A DNA stretch of 64,000 nucleotides from CAZSDU01 sp964429135. Lineage in GTDB: Bacteria > Bacteroidota > Bacteroidia > Bacteroidales > FEN-979. The position numbers were made by a program, and so were the translations under genes. Shown piece after piece: positions 1 to 8,941 of the stretch (its first letter is position 1; each line of letters begins with the position of its first letter). The notes under the pieces were generated by a model. It did not search any database. It was not told the DNA's origin and was given only the letters and a program-made list of their open reading frames with translations. The stretch covers positions 1-64,000 of the forward strand of contig CAYSAU010000014.1 of NCBI GenBank assembly GCA_964429135.1. The letters run 5' to 3'.

Positions 1-34
1 CCGTTAAACAACAATACTCTTTAACTTTTTGGTC

Positions 35-817
35 CTAAGAATGGGGAGAAGTATAGGGTTCTGTTATAATATTTTCGGGCAATGAAAGTGAAGCAATATA
101 ATTCAGATTGCTGTCAAGTTCTAAAACTTTCATGGATGATCCCGATTTAGTAATATAGGGGCCAAAATAAAAAATATCGACTTTTTTTTGTTTTTCATCG
201 TAAAGTAGATCCCCAATAAGATGATAGGAGCTTCCTTGAGAAAAGTACGCACTTACGCTGTCAAGTTCATTATTAAACTTTAAAACGCAGAATTGTCTGG
301 GTGAGGTGGGTTGATTTGTAGAATCTACATTACAAAGAAGAAAGAAAAAATTATTGCCCCCTGTTTTTAATTGCCATGGATAAATAGACAACTCCTTCCC
401 GGCCCAAAACAAATGTTCGGAAATGAAATTAAGTGATTCATTTATGACATACATCTTGATCACTGTGTAAACGACATCACTTATCACAGTATCTTTGTAC
501 CCGGTTAAAAGGTAATGAATTTCTGTTCCAGCGAAATTATTTATCGTGCTCAATCCAGAAGGGGTAGCATCTTCTGGTAAAATTAATTTTTCTATAAGAT
601 CCCCGTTTGAATTTATTTTCATGATAATACCTCTTGGTATCGAGGAATAATAACCGTTGTTTCCAACGATAAAAAAGCCATGGGAGATTGTTTCTATTGA
701 CTTGACTCCAATGGAGTTATCTGCTGCAGGATAAATTTTAAAAAAAGTTGACTGACCAACGGCTACCATTGACATAAATGCGAATATTAGCCATAGAGAA
801 CATTGTTGTAATTTCAT
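35..817 (-). CDS. Exported protein of unknown function
   Basis: Not recognised as a named family. The frame stays open up to 886, but the ATG at 817 starts a clear signal peptide (MKLQQCSLWLIFAFMSMVAVGQ-like, about 20 residues, hydrophobic with a GQ cleavage end), so 817 is the better start. The mature part has motifs such as ISHGFFIVGNNG, IMKINSNGDLIEK and VLELDSNLNYIASL, which resemble the repeating blades of Bacteroidota secreted beta-propeller-like proteins. It stops at residue 260 without a T9SS sorting domain, which many such proteins have, so it may be shortened, but no proof is visible. The TAG stop at 35-37 is the first in-frame stop. Function unknown. Confidence 0.6.
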   Translation of the reverse strand: MKLQQCSLWLIFAFMSMVAVGQSTFFKIYPAADNSIGVKSIETISHGFFIVGNNGYYSSIPRGIIMKINSNGDLIEKLILPEDATPSGLSTINNFAGTEIHYLLTGYKDTVISDVVYTVIKMYVINESLNFISEHLFWAGKELSIYPWQLKTGGNNFFFLLCNVDSTNQPTSPRQFCVLKFNNELDSVSAYFSQGSSYHLIGDLLYDEKQKKVDIFYFGPYITKSGSSMKVLELDSNLNYIASLSLPENIITEPYTSPHS

Positions 818-960
818 GTTTTTTAAGGTATTATTAATAAGGTTCAAAATAAATCTTAAAAAAGCCGTCGGAATGTGAATGATCATTTAGCTATTTCAGT
901 TTTATTCCGACGGCATGAAAATATTTAATACGTTAATGTAAAACAGTGAAATAAAAGCTT

Positions 961-1913
961 TTATTGATTATTGATAGTAAAAACTCCATAGTACAGATAA
1001 TAAGAATATAAAAGAGTATTGGGAGGGGGATTCCCAACAATGACATCTTCTTCAACATCAACATTACTGAATGATTTTCCTCCTCCGGGATTATTAAAAT
1101 CTACAAGATATTCAAATTTACTGACATAATAATTTAATTCATCTGGAGCAAGGCATGGAGTCGGTGAACAATTAATTGTCGAAAAGATCATGAGATCACA
1201 ATAGGGACCGGGATTACTAGTATCCTCATAATCATCAGGACAAAGCCAAATTTCTACAATATCTGTATAATAACCATCAGGTTGAATTACCGGAAAAAGT
1301 TTGTTAAAAGCCTGTTCCAGTTTGTCTGCTGCATCCTTGCCTACTCCGCCGGAATAACCTCCGCACTTTCCTAAATTAGATGCCCAATACCAATAATCCG
1401 TTTCCCCGAACGGCCTGTAATTGGGAAGTGGGATAATATTATTCCCACCGGAAGCATCCATTCCCAGGTAGCCTGAGCCATCTTTGAGACTTGTAACATT
1501 CAGGCTGATATCCACAAGATTAAATTTGAAGGAAGCCCCATGCTCTATTGCAATGGAATCGAGCCGGTTGGTGAAGTACTCATAAGCAATATTGATCTGA
1601 TCCATTGAGATCAGGCCATTATTATCAATAATCTGAATCGAGTCTTTGAAAAATTGCAGGTCTTCAAAATTGTGATTGTTTTGTGCCTGTTCAAGATTTA
1701 GAAGGCCTTCTGTATACCAGGCAGCGCTGTCAGATGCCATTTGCCCGGATGTTTTCAATTGGAGATTGGCTTTAAATGCCAGTATTCTTTGTGTTTTTGC
1801 TTTGGCAAAGTCTTTATCGATATTATTTATGGTAATTGCTTGTCCTTGGAACATGAAGCTAAGAGAATTATAAGCGTACATCCGAAGATACCAAATAATT
1901 TCAATGATTTCAT
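961..1913 (-). CDS. Lipoprotein of unknown function with apparent frameshift near the N-terminus
   Basis: The main frame is open from 1935 to 961 but its first 30 residues look like noise. In the next frame, the ATG at 1913 encodes MKSLKLFGIFGCTLIILLAS followed by CSKDKQLP and a TAA at 1827-1829: a textbook lipoprotein signal with an LLASC lipobox. The two frames join naturally between about 1827 and 1845, where the main frame continues ITINNIDKDFAKAKTQRILA. One inserted or lost base therefore explains the gene, by mutation or sequencing error. The body, about 300 residues, has a conserved-looking Cys/Gly-rich stretch (NLGKCGGYSGGVGKDAADKL) and C-terminal cysteines (WLCPDD, CSPTPCLAP); no family was recognised. 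Likely an inner or outer membrane lipoprotein if restored. Confidence 0.6.
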
Positions 1914-2281
1914 AAAATAGTATTTTTAGATTCAACGTTAATATTTAACCATTCCTTTTAAGGAGACAGGAACTTCACCCTGTTTTTAATGACCTTATCA
2001 ATAAAAACAACAACCTATTATTTCTATCTTTGCACAGCCTCCTTTCTTTTGTTGGTGAGTATGATTATGCTGATCATTGTTTGCTTACAAAGTGTAAAGG
2101 GGGTATTTTTTTGCCACTGGAATTACAATTATCATGCCATATTTTTAAAGTGCTGATAAACAAAATAATAGAAAATTTTGTTGGAAAATTTTAGAAAAAT
2201 AGTGTCAAAAATTTAGACACTACTGTCTAATTTTTTGACACTATGGTCAAAATATTAGATATAAGCTGGATCGAAAAATTA
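1914..2281. other. Intergenic stretch with promoter-like box and hairpins
   Basis: No convincing gene. A perfect Bacteroidota -7 box, TATCTTTG, lies at 2025-2032 on the plus strand, but the only downstream plus frame is a 31-codon one starting at 2069 (MIMLIIVCLQSVKGVFFCHW...), which is not supported otherwise. A short hairpin followed by five T (ACAGG/CCTGT, 1966-1987, plus strand) resembles a weak terminator. The region ends with the long dyad at 2199-2244 listed separately. Confidence 0.35.
2199..2244. repeat. 46-nt near-perfect AT-rich inverted repeat
   Basis: Two 21-nt arms (2199-2219 and 2224-2244) are reverse complements with a single mismatch and enclose a 4-nt CTAC loop. The block GTGTC/GACAC occurs inside the arms so that the left arm with the loop is itself a smaller dyad. 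It sits 37 bp beyond the cstA stop codon on the cstA-downstream side. It could end cstA transcription, bind a dimeric protein or be the trace of a small mobile element. No GC-rich stem or flanking U-tract of a normal intrinsic terminator is present. Confidence 0.7.
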
Positions 2282-4093
2282 TTAACTCTTCCCTTCCCTG
2301 ATCGCTTTTACCCAGGCGGGTATTGCATCCCAAAGAATGACAAATACGCAAATCATGATGACAAGGGTCAGGCTGAGGTTGATGATGCCCTTAAACTGAC
2401 TGGTGGGAATGGAAAGTTGGGGAATGTATATTCCTGTCATATTCATGATTCCGGCAATAATAGTAGTGATGCCGACGAAGGCCAGTGGAATCAGGGTAAT
2501 CCACGCATACCTGGCATTCCCGCGATTGATGATGTAGGAAGTCCCTATGGCCAGGGCAATGGTGGCCAGCAATTGATTCGCTGCACCAAACATGGGCCAG
2601 ATGGTGGAAACGCTTCCGGTATAAATAAAATAACCCCAAAAAACAACCACTATTCCACTACAAATCAGGTTGCCAGGAAGCCAAGTAGTTTTTAAAAATG
2701 GTTTATAAACCTTCCCCATTAATTCCTGTAAAATGAAGCGTGCCACACGGGTTCCGGCATCTATGGTAGTAAGAATGAACAAGGCCTCGAACATGATGGC
2801 AAAATGATACCAGTACGACATTAATTTATCCATACCCGGGATAGAGGAAAATATTTGTGCCATCCCAACTGCCAGAGAAACCGCTCCGCCTGCTCTTCCG
2901 GTAATGTTTTCACCCACTTCGGCGGCCAGTTTTGGAAGCTCTGTCGTGGTAAAACCCATGGCCTGCAACTGGGGAAGAAGGGCTGAAAATTTTTCAGGGG
3001 AAACATTGATCTGGAAATAATCCAGGGGGTGAAGACTGGCGGCTGCAATCAATGCCATAATGCTGACCAGCCCTTCAGAAAGCATAGATCCGACAGCGAT
3101 AGGACGGATGTGCGACTCTTTCATGATCATCTTCGGCGTTGTCCCCGAACTGATGAGGGCATGAAAACCGGATATGGCTCCGCAAGCAATGGTGATGAAA
3201 AGGTAAGGAAAAAGGGTTCCGGGAATGATGGGACCGCCCCCGTGAATAAATGCAGTAAAAGCAGGCATCTTTAAGTTGGGGGCAACAATGATAATGCCGA
3301 TGGCCAGCATGGCGATCACCCCCAGTTTCATGATTGAACTCAGGTAGTCTCTGGGAGAGAGCAATAGCCAGACAGGTAATACGGAGGCGAAAAATCCATA
3401 TCCGGCGAGTAAAAGAGCAAGGGTCTTATGATCGTAAGTAAACCATGAAGCAAAAGAAGATTCCGGAACATACTTCCCAAAAATTACGGAGGCTGAAAGC
3501 AGGATTACACCCATAATGGTAGCCTCTACCACCCTGCCTTTCCTGAACTGAAACATCCATATCCCCATAAAAATAGCAATGGGAATGGTGGAAGCAATAG
3601 TGAAAAGCCCCCAGGAGGATTCACTCAGGGCATTGACGACCACCAGCCCCAAGCCCGCAATGGCAATGATGATAATCAGGAAAGTAGCCAGGGAAGCAGT
3701 GATGCTGCTGGTTAGCTTGCCGATCTCTGCCCGGGCGATCTCTGCCAGGGATTTCCCGTCGTGTCGTACAGAAGCCGTCAGAATCACCATATCATGCACA
3801 GATCCGGCCATTACTGCACCGACAACCATCCATACAAAACCGGGAAAATACCCGAACTGGCAGGCAAGTACTGGTCCTACCAATGGCCCGGCCCCTGCAA
3901 TGGCTGCAAAATGATGGCCGAACAACACCCATTTACTCATGGGATAATAATTCTGACCATCATATAAACGTCCGGCAGGAGTGACGTTCTGGTTGTCAAG
4001 CGTCAATACTTTTGCGGCAATAAACCCGAAATAGTAACGGTAGGCCAGAGCAAAAATAGCGAGAGCAGCAATGACGAGAGGGACGGCATTCAT
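2282..4093 (-). CDS. cstA: Carbon starvation protein CstA
   Basis: An inner-membrane transporter of the CstA family, known in Enterobacteria for peptide and pyruvate uptake during carbon limitation. The N-terminus carries the family signature: YRYYFGFIAAKVL, then GHHFAAIAGAGPLVGPVLA and VGAVMAGSVHDM, followed by many hydrophobic spans to the end. At 603 residues it matches the shorter CstA forms rather than the roughly 700-residue Escherichia coli protein. The ATG at 4093 directly precedes the family N-terminus (MNAVPLVIAALAIFALAYRYY). It stands alone, with about 290 bp upstream to the next gene and a large hairpin downstream. Confidence 0.95.
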   Translation of the reverse strand: MNAVPLVIAALAIFALAYRYYFGFIAAKVLTLDNQNVTPAGRLYDGQNYYPMSKWVLFGHHFAAIAGAGPLVGPVLACQFGYFPGFVWMVVGAVMAGSVHDMVILTASVRHDGKSLAEIARAEIGKLTSSITASLATFLIIIIAIAGLGLVVVNALSESSWGLFTIASTIPIAIFMGIWMFQFRKGRVVEATIMGVILLSASVIFGKYVPESSFASWFTYDHKTLALLLAGYGFFASVLPVWLLLSPRDYLSSIMKLGVIAMLAIGIIIVAPNLKMPAFTAFIHGGGPIIPGTLFPYLFITIACGAISGFHALISSGTTPKMIMKESHIRPIAVGSMLSEGLVSIMALIAAASLHPLDYFQINVSPEKFSALLPQLQAMGFTTTELPKLAAEVGENITGRAGGAVSLAVGMAQIFSSIPGMDKLMSYWYHFAIMFEALFILTTIDAGTRVARFILQELMGKVYKPFLKTTWLPGNLICSGIVVVFWGYFIYTGSVSTIWPMFGAANQLLATIALAIGTSYIINRGNARYAWITLIPLAFVGITTIIAGIMNMTGIYIPQLSIPTSQFKGIINLSLTLVIMICVFVILWDAIPAWVKAIREGKS

Positions 4094-4126
4094 CCTTCAA
4101 AATTAAAAATTAATTATGGCACCTGA

Positions 4127-4390
4127 AATAAATTTTTTTGCTTTGAAAACAAATCTGGGATCAATCAGTATGATAGTTTCTCGAATTCAATTCAGGATTC
4201 GCTAAAAATCAGCATAGGAGTGGGGCCGCACTTGGATGCTGTGATCGGGATTAAGGAGGACTATTCAACTGGGCTGCAGCAGTTTGAAATATCAGTTGCT
4301 AACCGATTTGGTTCAATCTATCGGTCTGCCCAAAGAAAGATTATGTACCTATTGCTGGGACGGGTCGAGTTATTTCTGATAGACTTATAA
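4127..4390 (+). pseudogene. Possible remnant of an outer-membrane protein gene
   Basis: Between cstA and the ferritin-like gene, the plus strand is open for 87 codons after a TGA at 4124 and has no usable start. The predicted text (SLKISIGVGPHLDAVIGIKED, then YSTGLQQFEISVANRFGS) resembles the strand pattern of small Bacteroidota outer-membrane beta-barrel proteins, where GVGPYL-type strands are common. It may be the decayed C-terminal part of such a gene. The resemblance is from memory and the piece is short, so this is only a suggestion. Confidence 0.2.
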
Positions 4391-4852
4391 AAAACGCTTG
4401 ATCTCTGCGGCATGCTCTTTCTCTTCCCGTATGATTTGTCGTATCAGGTGCCTGGAATCAAAGCGGGTTAGTTTGGCAAGCTCAGAATAGAAAGAAACAC
4501 AGTCGATTTCAAATTGATAAGCAATTTCCAAGGCTTGTTTCGGGGTTTCAATGGTTTTTATCCGTCGCGCACCGGAGTCTTTTTCTCCGAAAATATGGGT
4601 TTCACACAGTCGGTGGAGGGAGTCAGCGTGTTCTTCTTTGCGTATTTCCGGAATTTCCAACTTAAAATTTTCTGCCAGCTTCTGGCAAATGGCAATATGC
4701 ATCACTTCTTTTTCAGCCAGGTCGAGAAAAAGATTTTTGCAATCATGGGGATACTGAAATAATTCAGCGGCAGCCGAATAGAATGCATGACCATTTTCTT
4801 CGAGCCGAACAGCAAAAGTGATGATTTCTTCCCCGGGAAATTGCATGAACAT
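4385..4852 (-). CDS. Ferritin-like (rubrerythrin-type) diiron protein
   Basis: A 155-residue cytoplasmic four-helix protein of the ferritin/rubrerythrin superfamily. The diiron ligand pattern is visible in order: E18/E19 in RLEENGHAFY, the ExxH pair E49-H52 in AEKEVMH, E115 in FEIDCVSFY and the ExxH pair E144-H147 in REEKEHAAE. There is no C-terminal rubredoxin domain (no CxxC pair), so it is the short 'erythrin' form. Such proteins bind iron and take part in peroxide defence in anaerobes. It is transcribed divergently from the gene at 4913 across a 60-bp spacer. Confidence 0.85.
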   Translation of the reverse strand: MFMQFPGEEIITFAVRLEENGHAFYSAAAELFQYPHDCKNLFLDLAEKEVMHIAICQKLAENFKLEIPEIRKEEHADSLHRLCETHIFGEKDSGARRIKTIETPKQALEIAYQFEIDCVSFYSELAKLTRFDSRHLIRQIIREEKEHAAEIKRFL

Positions 4853-4900
4853 TATTTTAACCTTACAAATTTAAAATATTTCTGATATTTTCAAACCACT

Positions 4901-4908
4901 TATCTTTG
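4901..4908 (+). promoter_or_regulatory. -7 promoter box (TATCTTTG) in front of the 4913 gene
   Basis: A perfect match to the Bacteroidota -7 consensus TAnnTTTG. It ends only 4 bp before the ATG at 4913, and tandem ATGs follow at 4913 and 4916. With the usual start point 5-8 bp after the box, the transcript would start at or next to the start codon, so the mRNA may be leaderless. No clear TTG -33 box is seen at the usual distance. Confidence 0.6.
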
Positions 4909-4912
4909 CAAT

Positions 4913-6655
4913 ATGATGGATAAGAAAACCCTTGAGAAATACTCTTCGGCTTTTACTCTTTCTGATATGGAGATTTTTATCTTTCCCGAACTTCTCTATT
5001 CTTTGGTACTGGCCAATATCATGTCTCCGGAAATCTGGAAATGGCGGGATGACCCATGGTTTAAGGGGGTAATGAAAATGAGTCCCCTGAAAAAAGTCCA
5101 GCGGGTCAAACAATATATCATGGATCATTATGGGTTTAACCTCGACTTGGAAACCTGGGGATTGACGGATAAGCAAACAGAAATAAACCGTTTTTCTGAT
5201 TTTGTGGATATGGATATGCTCTCCAGATCCAATGCTTTGTTTGGCTACGAGGGTGATAAATATTATTTCGACATGGATATCCGCAGGCATTTCGGGTTGG
5301 ATAAATATGATACGGATATTATTCCATACTGGAAGACCGAAACCATTGAGGCCATGAATGCTTTCAGGTATAAGGAAAGTCATGAAATCGGGGCTGGGGA
5401 ATGTGTTTCCCTGGCCTGTCTTTATGCCGCCGCATTGTTTATCGTGGCAGGCATTCCACTTGAGAAGATATTTTTAATGGGGACTCCCTTACACGCTCAA
5501 AATTTTATTCTTTTAGAAGATGGTATTCTGACGAATAACCGTCGCATCGTGACAAAATCCATGTGGTTCAACGGGACCGAGCTTTCCGCCCTGGCACGCC
5601 GTGCCCTTGAACATGAGCAAATAACCATTGTTTCACACTGTTCCGGTTACATACATTCCTTTTACCCCGAAGCGACCATTTCTCCTGATAAATATAGATG
5701 TTTTCGGGAAAAACTGACAAAATTTCTGGAAACAAATGTTGATTTCGAGATTTTTATGAATTTCTTTCGCCAATATAGGCGATACCAGAAATATTTTCAG
5801 ATCTGCTTTTTGTGTCAGGGTTCATATAAGTATATCCGCCTTGAACAAGCCTTTGGCTATGAACATGGAAGTAAAAACCGCCTGGGAAATAAAACCAGCA
5901 GTAAGCTTTTATGCGAAATGGATGAAGAAGATCTCAGTCTTAATCCCATTGACTCCCGCTTTCTTCTTGCACCTGATGATGACCTTTTCCAAAAAAAAAC
6001 CTACCAGGAGTTCGTCACTTCATTAAAACAAATGTATCCGGGACTGCAAAACCAGCAAGATTTTTTCACTGATCTCAAACAATTTATCCACATTATTCCC
6101 AAACTACCTCCCGGGAATAAAACATATATGAATGCAAGTGAAATGGTGAGCACAGGCTGTAGTGAATTAAAAATATCTCCTGCCGACACCAGGGAGGAAA
6201 TCATTCAATACCTTTCTTCCCTCCGTCAACTATCCGGGAAATCTGATCCTGCATCCTGTAACCTGCATCCCGTCTCATTGGTTGCCGATCTCGCCTTCTA
6301 TGCCGGCCGTTACATGGATACCTGCAAGTGGGAACCTTTCCTTAAGGCGGCTTTTGAGCGCAACCCTGTGTCCCTTGATCATTTTATAGGTATGGATATA
6401 ACTGCTGTCTTTCACTGCCTTCAGCATTGGCCAGATGAGTCAATCTATGACGGCAACCGGCTTGCCCTTCCGGATGAAGTAGTGAATTTTCAACGGGGGG
6501 ATGGATCAGAGAAAGCCATCACCCTCTTTCATATTGCCAAATCACGCCACATGCCTTGTTCGCTAAAACAAATAGAAAGAGTTTTGATGGTTTTTATCGG
6601 AAACGAAAAATTCGAATTTATCACCCAAAAAGGGATGAATATCCCGAAATTATAA
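4913..6655 (+). CDS. Transglutaminase-like fold protein of unknown role
   Basis: A 580-residue protein without signal peptide or membrane span. Residues about 155-215 look like a transglutaminase/cysteine-protease core: GAGECVSLACLYAAAL with C164 in the nucleophile position, then an amphipathic strand and MGTPLHAQNFILLEDG with H194 as the likely catalytic histidine, followed by a turn with NN. The remaining 360 residues are predicted soluble, with several Cys-containing stretches (FQICFLCQGSYKY), and are not recognised. The start could be ATG 4913 or 4916. The neighbours are unrelated, so there is no help from context. Catalytic activity is inferred only from the Cys/His arrangement; a non-enzymatic member is possible. 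Confidence 0.6.
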   Translation: MMDKKTLEKYSSAFTLSDMEIFIFPELLYSLVLANIMSPEIWKWRDDPWFKGVMKMSPLKKVQRVKQYIMDHYGFNLDLETWGLTDKQTEINRFSDFVDMDMLSRSNALFGYEGDKYYFDMDIRRHFGLDKYDTDIIPYWKTETIEAMNAFRYKESHEIGAGECVSLACLYAAALFIVAGIPLEKIFLMGTPLHAQNFILLEDGILTNNRRIVTKSMWFNGTELSALARRALEHEQITIVSHCSGYIHSFYPEATISPDKYRCFREKLTKFLETNVDFEIFMNFFRQYRRYQKYFQICFLCQGSYKYIRLEQAFGYEHGSKNRLGNKTSSKLLCEMDEEDLSLNPIDSRFLLAPDDDLFQKKTYQEFVTSLKQMYPGLQNQQDFFTDLKQFIHIIPKLPPGNKTYMNASEMVSTGCSELKISPADTREEIIQYLSSLRQLSGKSDPASCNLHPVSLVADLAFYAGRYMDTCKWEPFLKAAFERNPVSLDHFIGMDITAVFHCLQHWPDESIYDGNRLALPDEVVNFQRGDGSEKAITLFHIAKSRHMPCSLKQIERVLMVFIGNEKFEFITQKGMNIPKL

Positions 6656-6689
6656 TGATCAATATTTTTATTTTACTGTAAAAAGAGCT

Positions 6690-7370
6690 GTGATGAAAAA
6701 AACTATTCTTTCGGGATATCTGGCTTTAACGCTGATTGGGGTTGAGGCTCAGAAAAACGATAGCACTTCCTGCGGGATGCTGGACTATGGAGGTCAAACT
6801 TATCACACCGTGATAATAGGAACCCAATGCTGGATGAAAGAAAACCTGAATATCGGGAAATGGACTGATGAAAGCCAGCAGCAAACACAGACAAATAACG
6901 GTGTGCTTGAAAAGTACTGTTACGGGAATGATTTTGTCAATTGTGACCAGTGGGGAGGATTGTATCAGTGGAATGAGATGATGCAATATGTGCGTACGGA
7001 AAAAGCCAGGGGGATATGTCCTCCCGGATGGCATATTCCTTCCAGCGAGGACTGGAAAGCCCTGATACGCTTTCTGGGAGGTGAAGATATGGCGGGAGGG
7101 AAAATGAAATATACAGGATCCAACGGTTGGGCCACACCTAATGTAGGAGCCACCAACAGCAGTGGTTTTATGGCTTTACCCGGTGGATACTTAGACCAGA
7201 TGGCACAGCAATGGCATGATCAGAATGCCGGAGGTTATTTTTGGTCGTCCGAAACGATATCGGAAACGACAGCAGTGGGCGTGACACTGAGTTACAAAAC
7301 GAGCCATATAGATCTTTATGAAGAATATATGCCAAGCGCCCTTTCAGTAAGGTGCATCCGCGATGAGTGA
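6690..7370 (+). CDS. FISUMP-domain secreted protein
   Basis: Belongs to the Fibrobacter succinogenes major paralogous domain family (TIGR02145), common as secreted or lipoprotein modules in Bacteroidota. The hallmarks are in order: DYGGQTYHTVIIGTQCWMKENLNIG near residue 35-55, CPPGWHIPSSEDWKAL near 110, WATPNVGATNSSGFMALPGG near 150, and the closing YFWSSE...SALSVRCIRD. A short signal peptide precedes it (KKTILSGYLALTLIGVEAQ), with starts possible at 6690 or 6693. Its molecular role is not known; the fold is related to C-type-lectin-like domains. Its stop overlaps the upstream extension of the next frame but not the chosen glyS start. Confidence 0.85.
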   Translation: MMKKTILSGYLALTLIGVEAQKNDSTSCGMLDYGGQTYHTVIIGTQCWMKENLNIGKWTDESQQQTQTNNGVLEKYCYGNDFVNCDQWGGLYQWNEMMQYVRTEKARGICPPGWHIPSSEDWKALIRFLGGEDMAGGKMKYTGSNGWATPNVGATNSSGFMALPGGYLDQMAQQWHDQNAGGYFWSSETISETTAVGVTLSYKTSHIDLYEEYMPSALSVRCIRDE

Positions 7371-7389
7371 CCCTATGGTGCAAATTGCT

Positions 7390-7397
7390 TATCTTCG
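7390..7397 (+). promoter_or_regulatory. Probable -7 box of the glycyl-tRNA synthetase gene
   Basis: TATCTTCG differs from TAnnTTTG by one base and lies 20 bp before the ATG at 7418. It supports that ATG as start against the upstream ATG at 7367, which lies before the box. No good -33 box is visible. Confidence 0.4.
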
Positions 7398-7417
7398 CAG
7401 CCCAAAATACCCTTACG

Positions 7418-8941
7418 ATGGCTTCCAACGAAGAACTTTTTAAAAAAATTATTTCCCATGCAAAGGAATACGGGTTTGTATTTCCCTCAAGTGAAATTTA
7501 TGACGGATTAAGCGCGGTTTATGATTACGGTCCTTTTGGGGTTGAATTAAAAAACAACATTAAAGAATACTGGTGGAATTCTATGACCCGTTATCATGAA
7601 AACATCGTCGGGCTCGATTCCGCTATTTTTATGCATCCAACCGTGTGGAAGGCATCAGGGCATGTGGATGCGTTTAATGATCCCATGATCGATAACAAAG
7701 ATTCAAAAAAACGTTATCGTGCAGATGTCCTCATCGAAGATTACATCCAAAAAATAGAAGACAAGATTCAGAAAGAAGTTGAAAAAGCCCGCGGGCGTTT
7801 TGGAGATAGTTTCAATGAAAAGATGTACAGGGAAACCAACCCCAGGGTAAAAGAATACCGGGAAAAAATGGATGCAGTAAAAACTCGTTTTTTTTCTGCG
7901 TTAGATCGCAATAATCTGGATGAAGTCAGGGCTGTGATCGAGGACGCGGGTATCGTTTGCCCGGTTTCAGGGACAAAAAATTGGACCGATGTGCGTCAGT
8001 TCAACCTGATGTTTTCAACCCAGATGGGATCGGTTAATGAAGACTCCAATGAGATTTTTCTCAGACCGGAAACAGCACAGGGCATCTTTGTCAACTTTTT
8101 GAATGTTCAGAAATCAGCCCGTATGAAGATTCCCTTTGGGATCGCCCAGATCGGGAAGGCCTTCCGCAATGAAATCGTAGCACGTCAATTCCTTTTCCGT
8201 ATGAGGGAATTCGAACAAATGGAAATGCAGTTCTTTGTTAAACCGGGAGAAGAACTTCAATGGTATGAATATTGGAAAGAAGAGCGTATGAAATGGCATC
8301 TTTCGCTTGGCATCCCAGCCTCGAAATATCGTTTCCATAACCATGAAAAGCTGGCCCATTATGCCAACGCTGCTGCAGATATCGAGTTCGATTTTCCGAT
8401 TGGATTTAAGGAACTGGAAGGTATTCACAGCCGTACTGATTTCGACTTGAGTGCACACCAGACGCATTCGGGGCGCAAGATCCAATACTTTGATACAGAA
8501 AACAATGAAAGTTACATCCCTTATGTTGTGGAAACTTCCATTGGTCTCGACCGAACCTTTCTGGCCATTCTAAGTTATGCATTTCGGGAAGAAAAACTCG
8601 AAGACGGAAGTGAGCGTGTGGTTCTAGGGATTCCACCAAAGTTGGCGCCCATTAAACTGGCCATTTTACCGCTGATAAAGAAAGACGGACTGCCCGAAAA
8701 AGCAAGGGAAATCATGAACAAGACAAGATACGGCTTTCGTTGTTTCTATGAAGAAAAAGATACTATTGGCCGCCGATATCGCCGCATGGATGCCATCGGA
8801 ACTCCTTATTGTATTACTGTCGATCACCAGACTATGATGGATGATACCGTGACTCTGCGCGACCGCGACACGATGTGTCAGGAAAGGGTTTCCATAACAG
8901 ACATAGAAGAGATTGTAAAGGATAAGTTGGCGAATAAGTGA
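7418..8941 (+). CDS. glyS: Glycine--tRNA ligase (single-chain, class II)
   Basis: Charges tRNA-Gly with glycine in the cytoplasm. It is the homodimeric eukaryote/archaea-like type used by Bacteroidota, not the alpha2beta2 bacterial type. Class II motifs are visible: YDYGPFGVELKNNIK near residue 35, the motif 2 region FRNEIVARQFLFRMREFEQME near 250, and motif 3 VVETSIGLDRTFLAIL near 370, followed by the C-terminal anticodon-binding domain (PPKLAPIKLAILPLIKK). The ATG at 7418 gives the expected N-terminus MASNEELFKKIISHAKEYGF; the longer frame from 7367 adds 17 unlikely residues. Its stop codon overlaps the GTG start of the next gene (GTGA), suggesting translational coupling. Confidence 0.95.
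   Translation: MASNEELFKKIISHAKEYGFVFPSSEIYDGLSAVYDYGPFGVELKNNIKEYWWNSMTRYHENIVGLDSAIFMHPTVWKASGHVDAFNDPMIDNKDSKKRYRADVLIEDYIQKIEDKIQKEVEKARGRFGDSFNEKMYRETNPRVKEYREKMDAVKTRFFSALDRNNLDEVRAVIEDAGIVCPVSGTKNWTDVRQFNLMFSTQMGSVNEDSNEIFLRPETAQGIFVNFLNVQKSARMKIPFGIAQIGKAFRNEIVARQFLFRMREFEQMEMQFFVKPGEELQWYEYWKEERMKWHLSLGIPASKYRFHNHEKLAHYANAAADIEFDFPIGFKELEGIHSRTDFDLSAHQTHSGRKIQYFDTENNESYIPYVVETSIGLDRTFLAILSYAFREEKLEDGSERVVLGIPPKLAPIKLAILPLIKKDGLPEKAREIMNKTRYGFRCFYEEKDTIGRRYRRMDAIGTPYCITVDHQTMMDDTVTLRDRDTMCQERVSITDIEEIVKDKLANK

Noticed and set aside
4871..5383. Minus-strand frame of 170 codons opposite the 4913 gene
   Set aside because: It is antisense to the start of a gene with a perfect -7 box and contains no motif.
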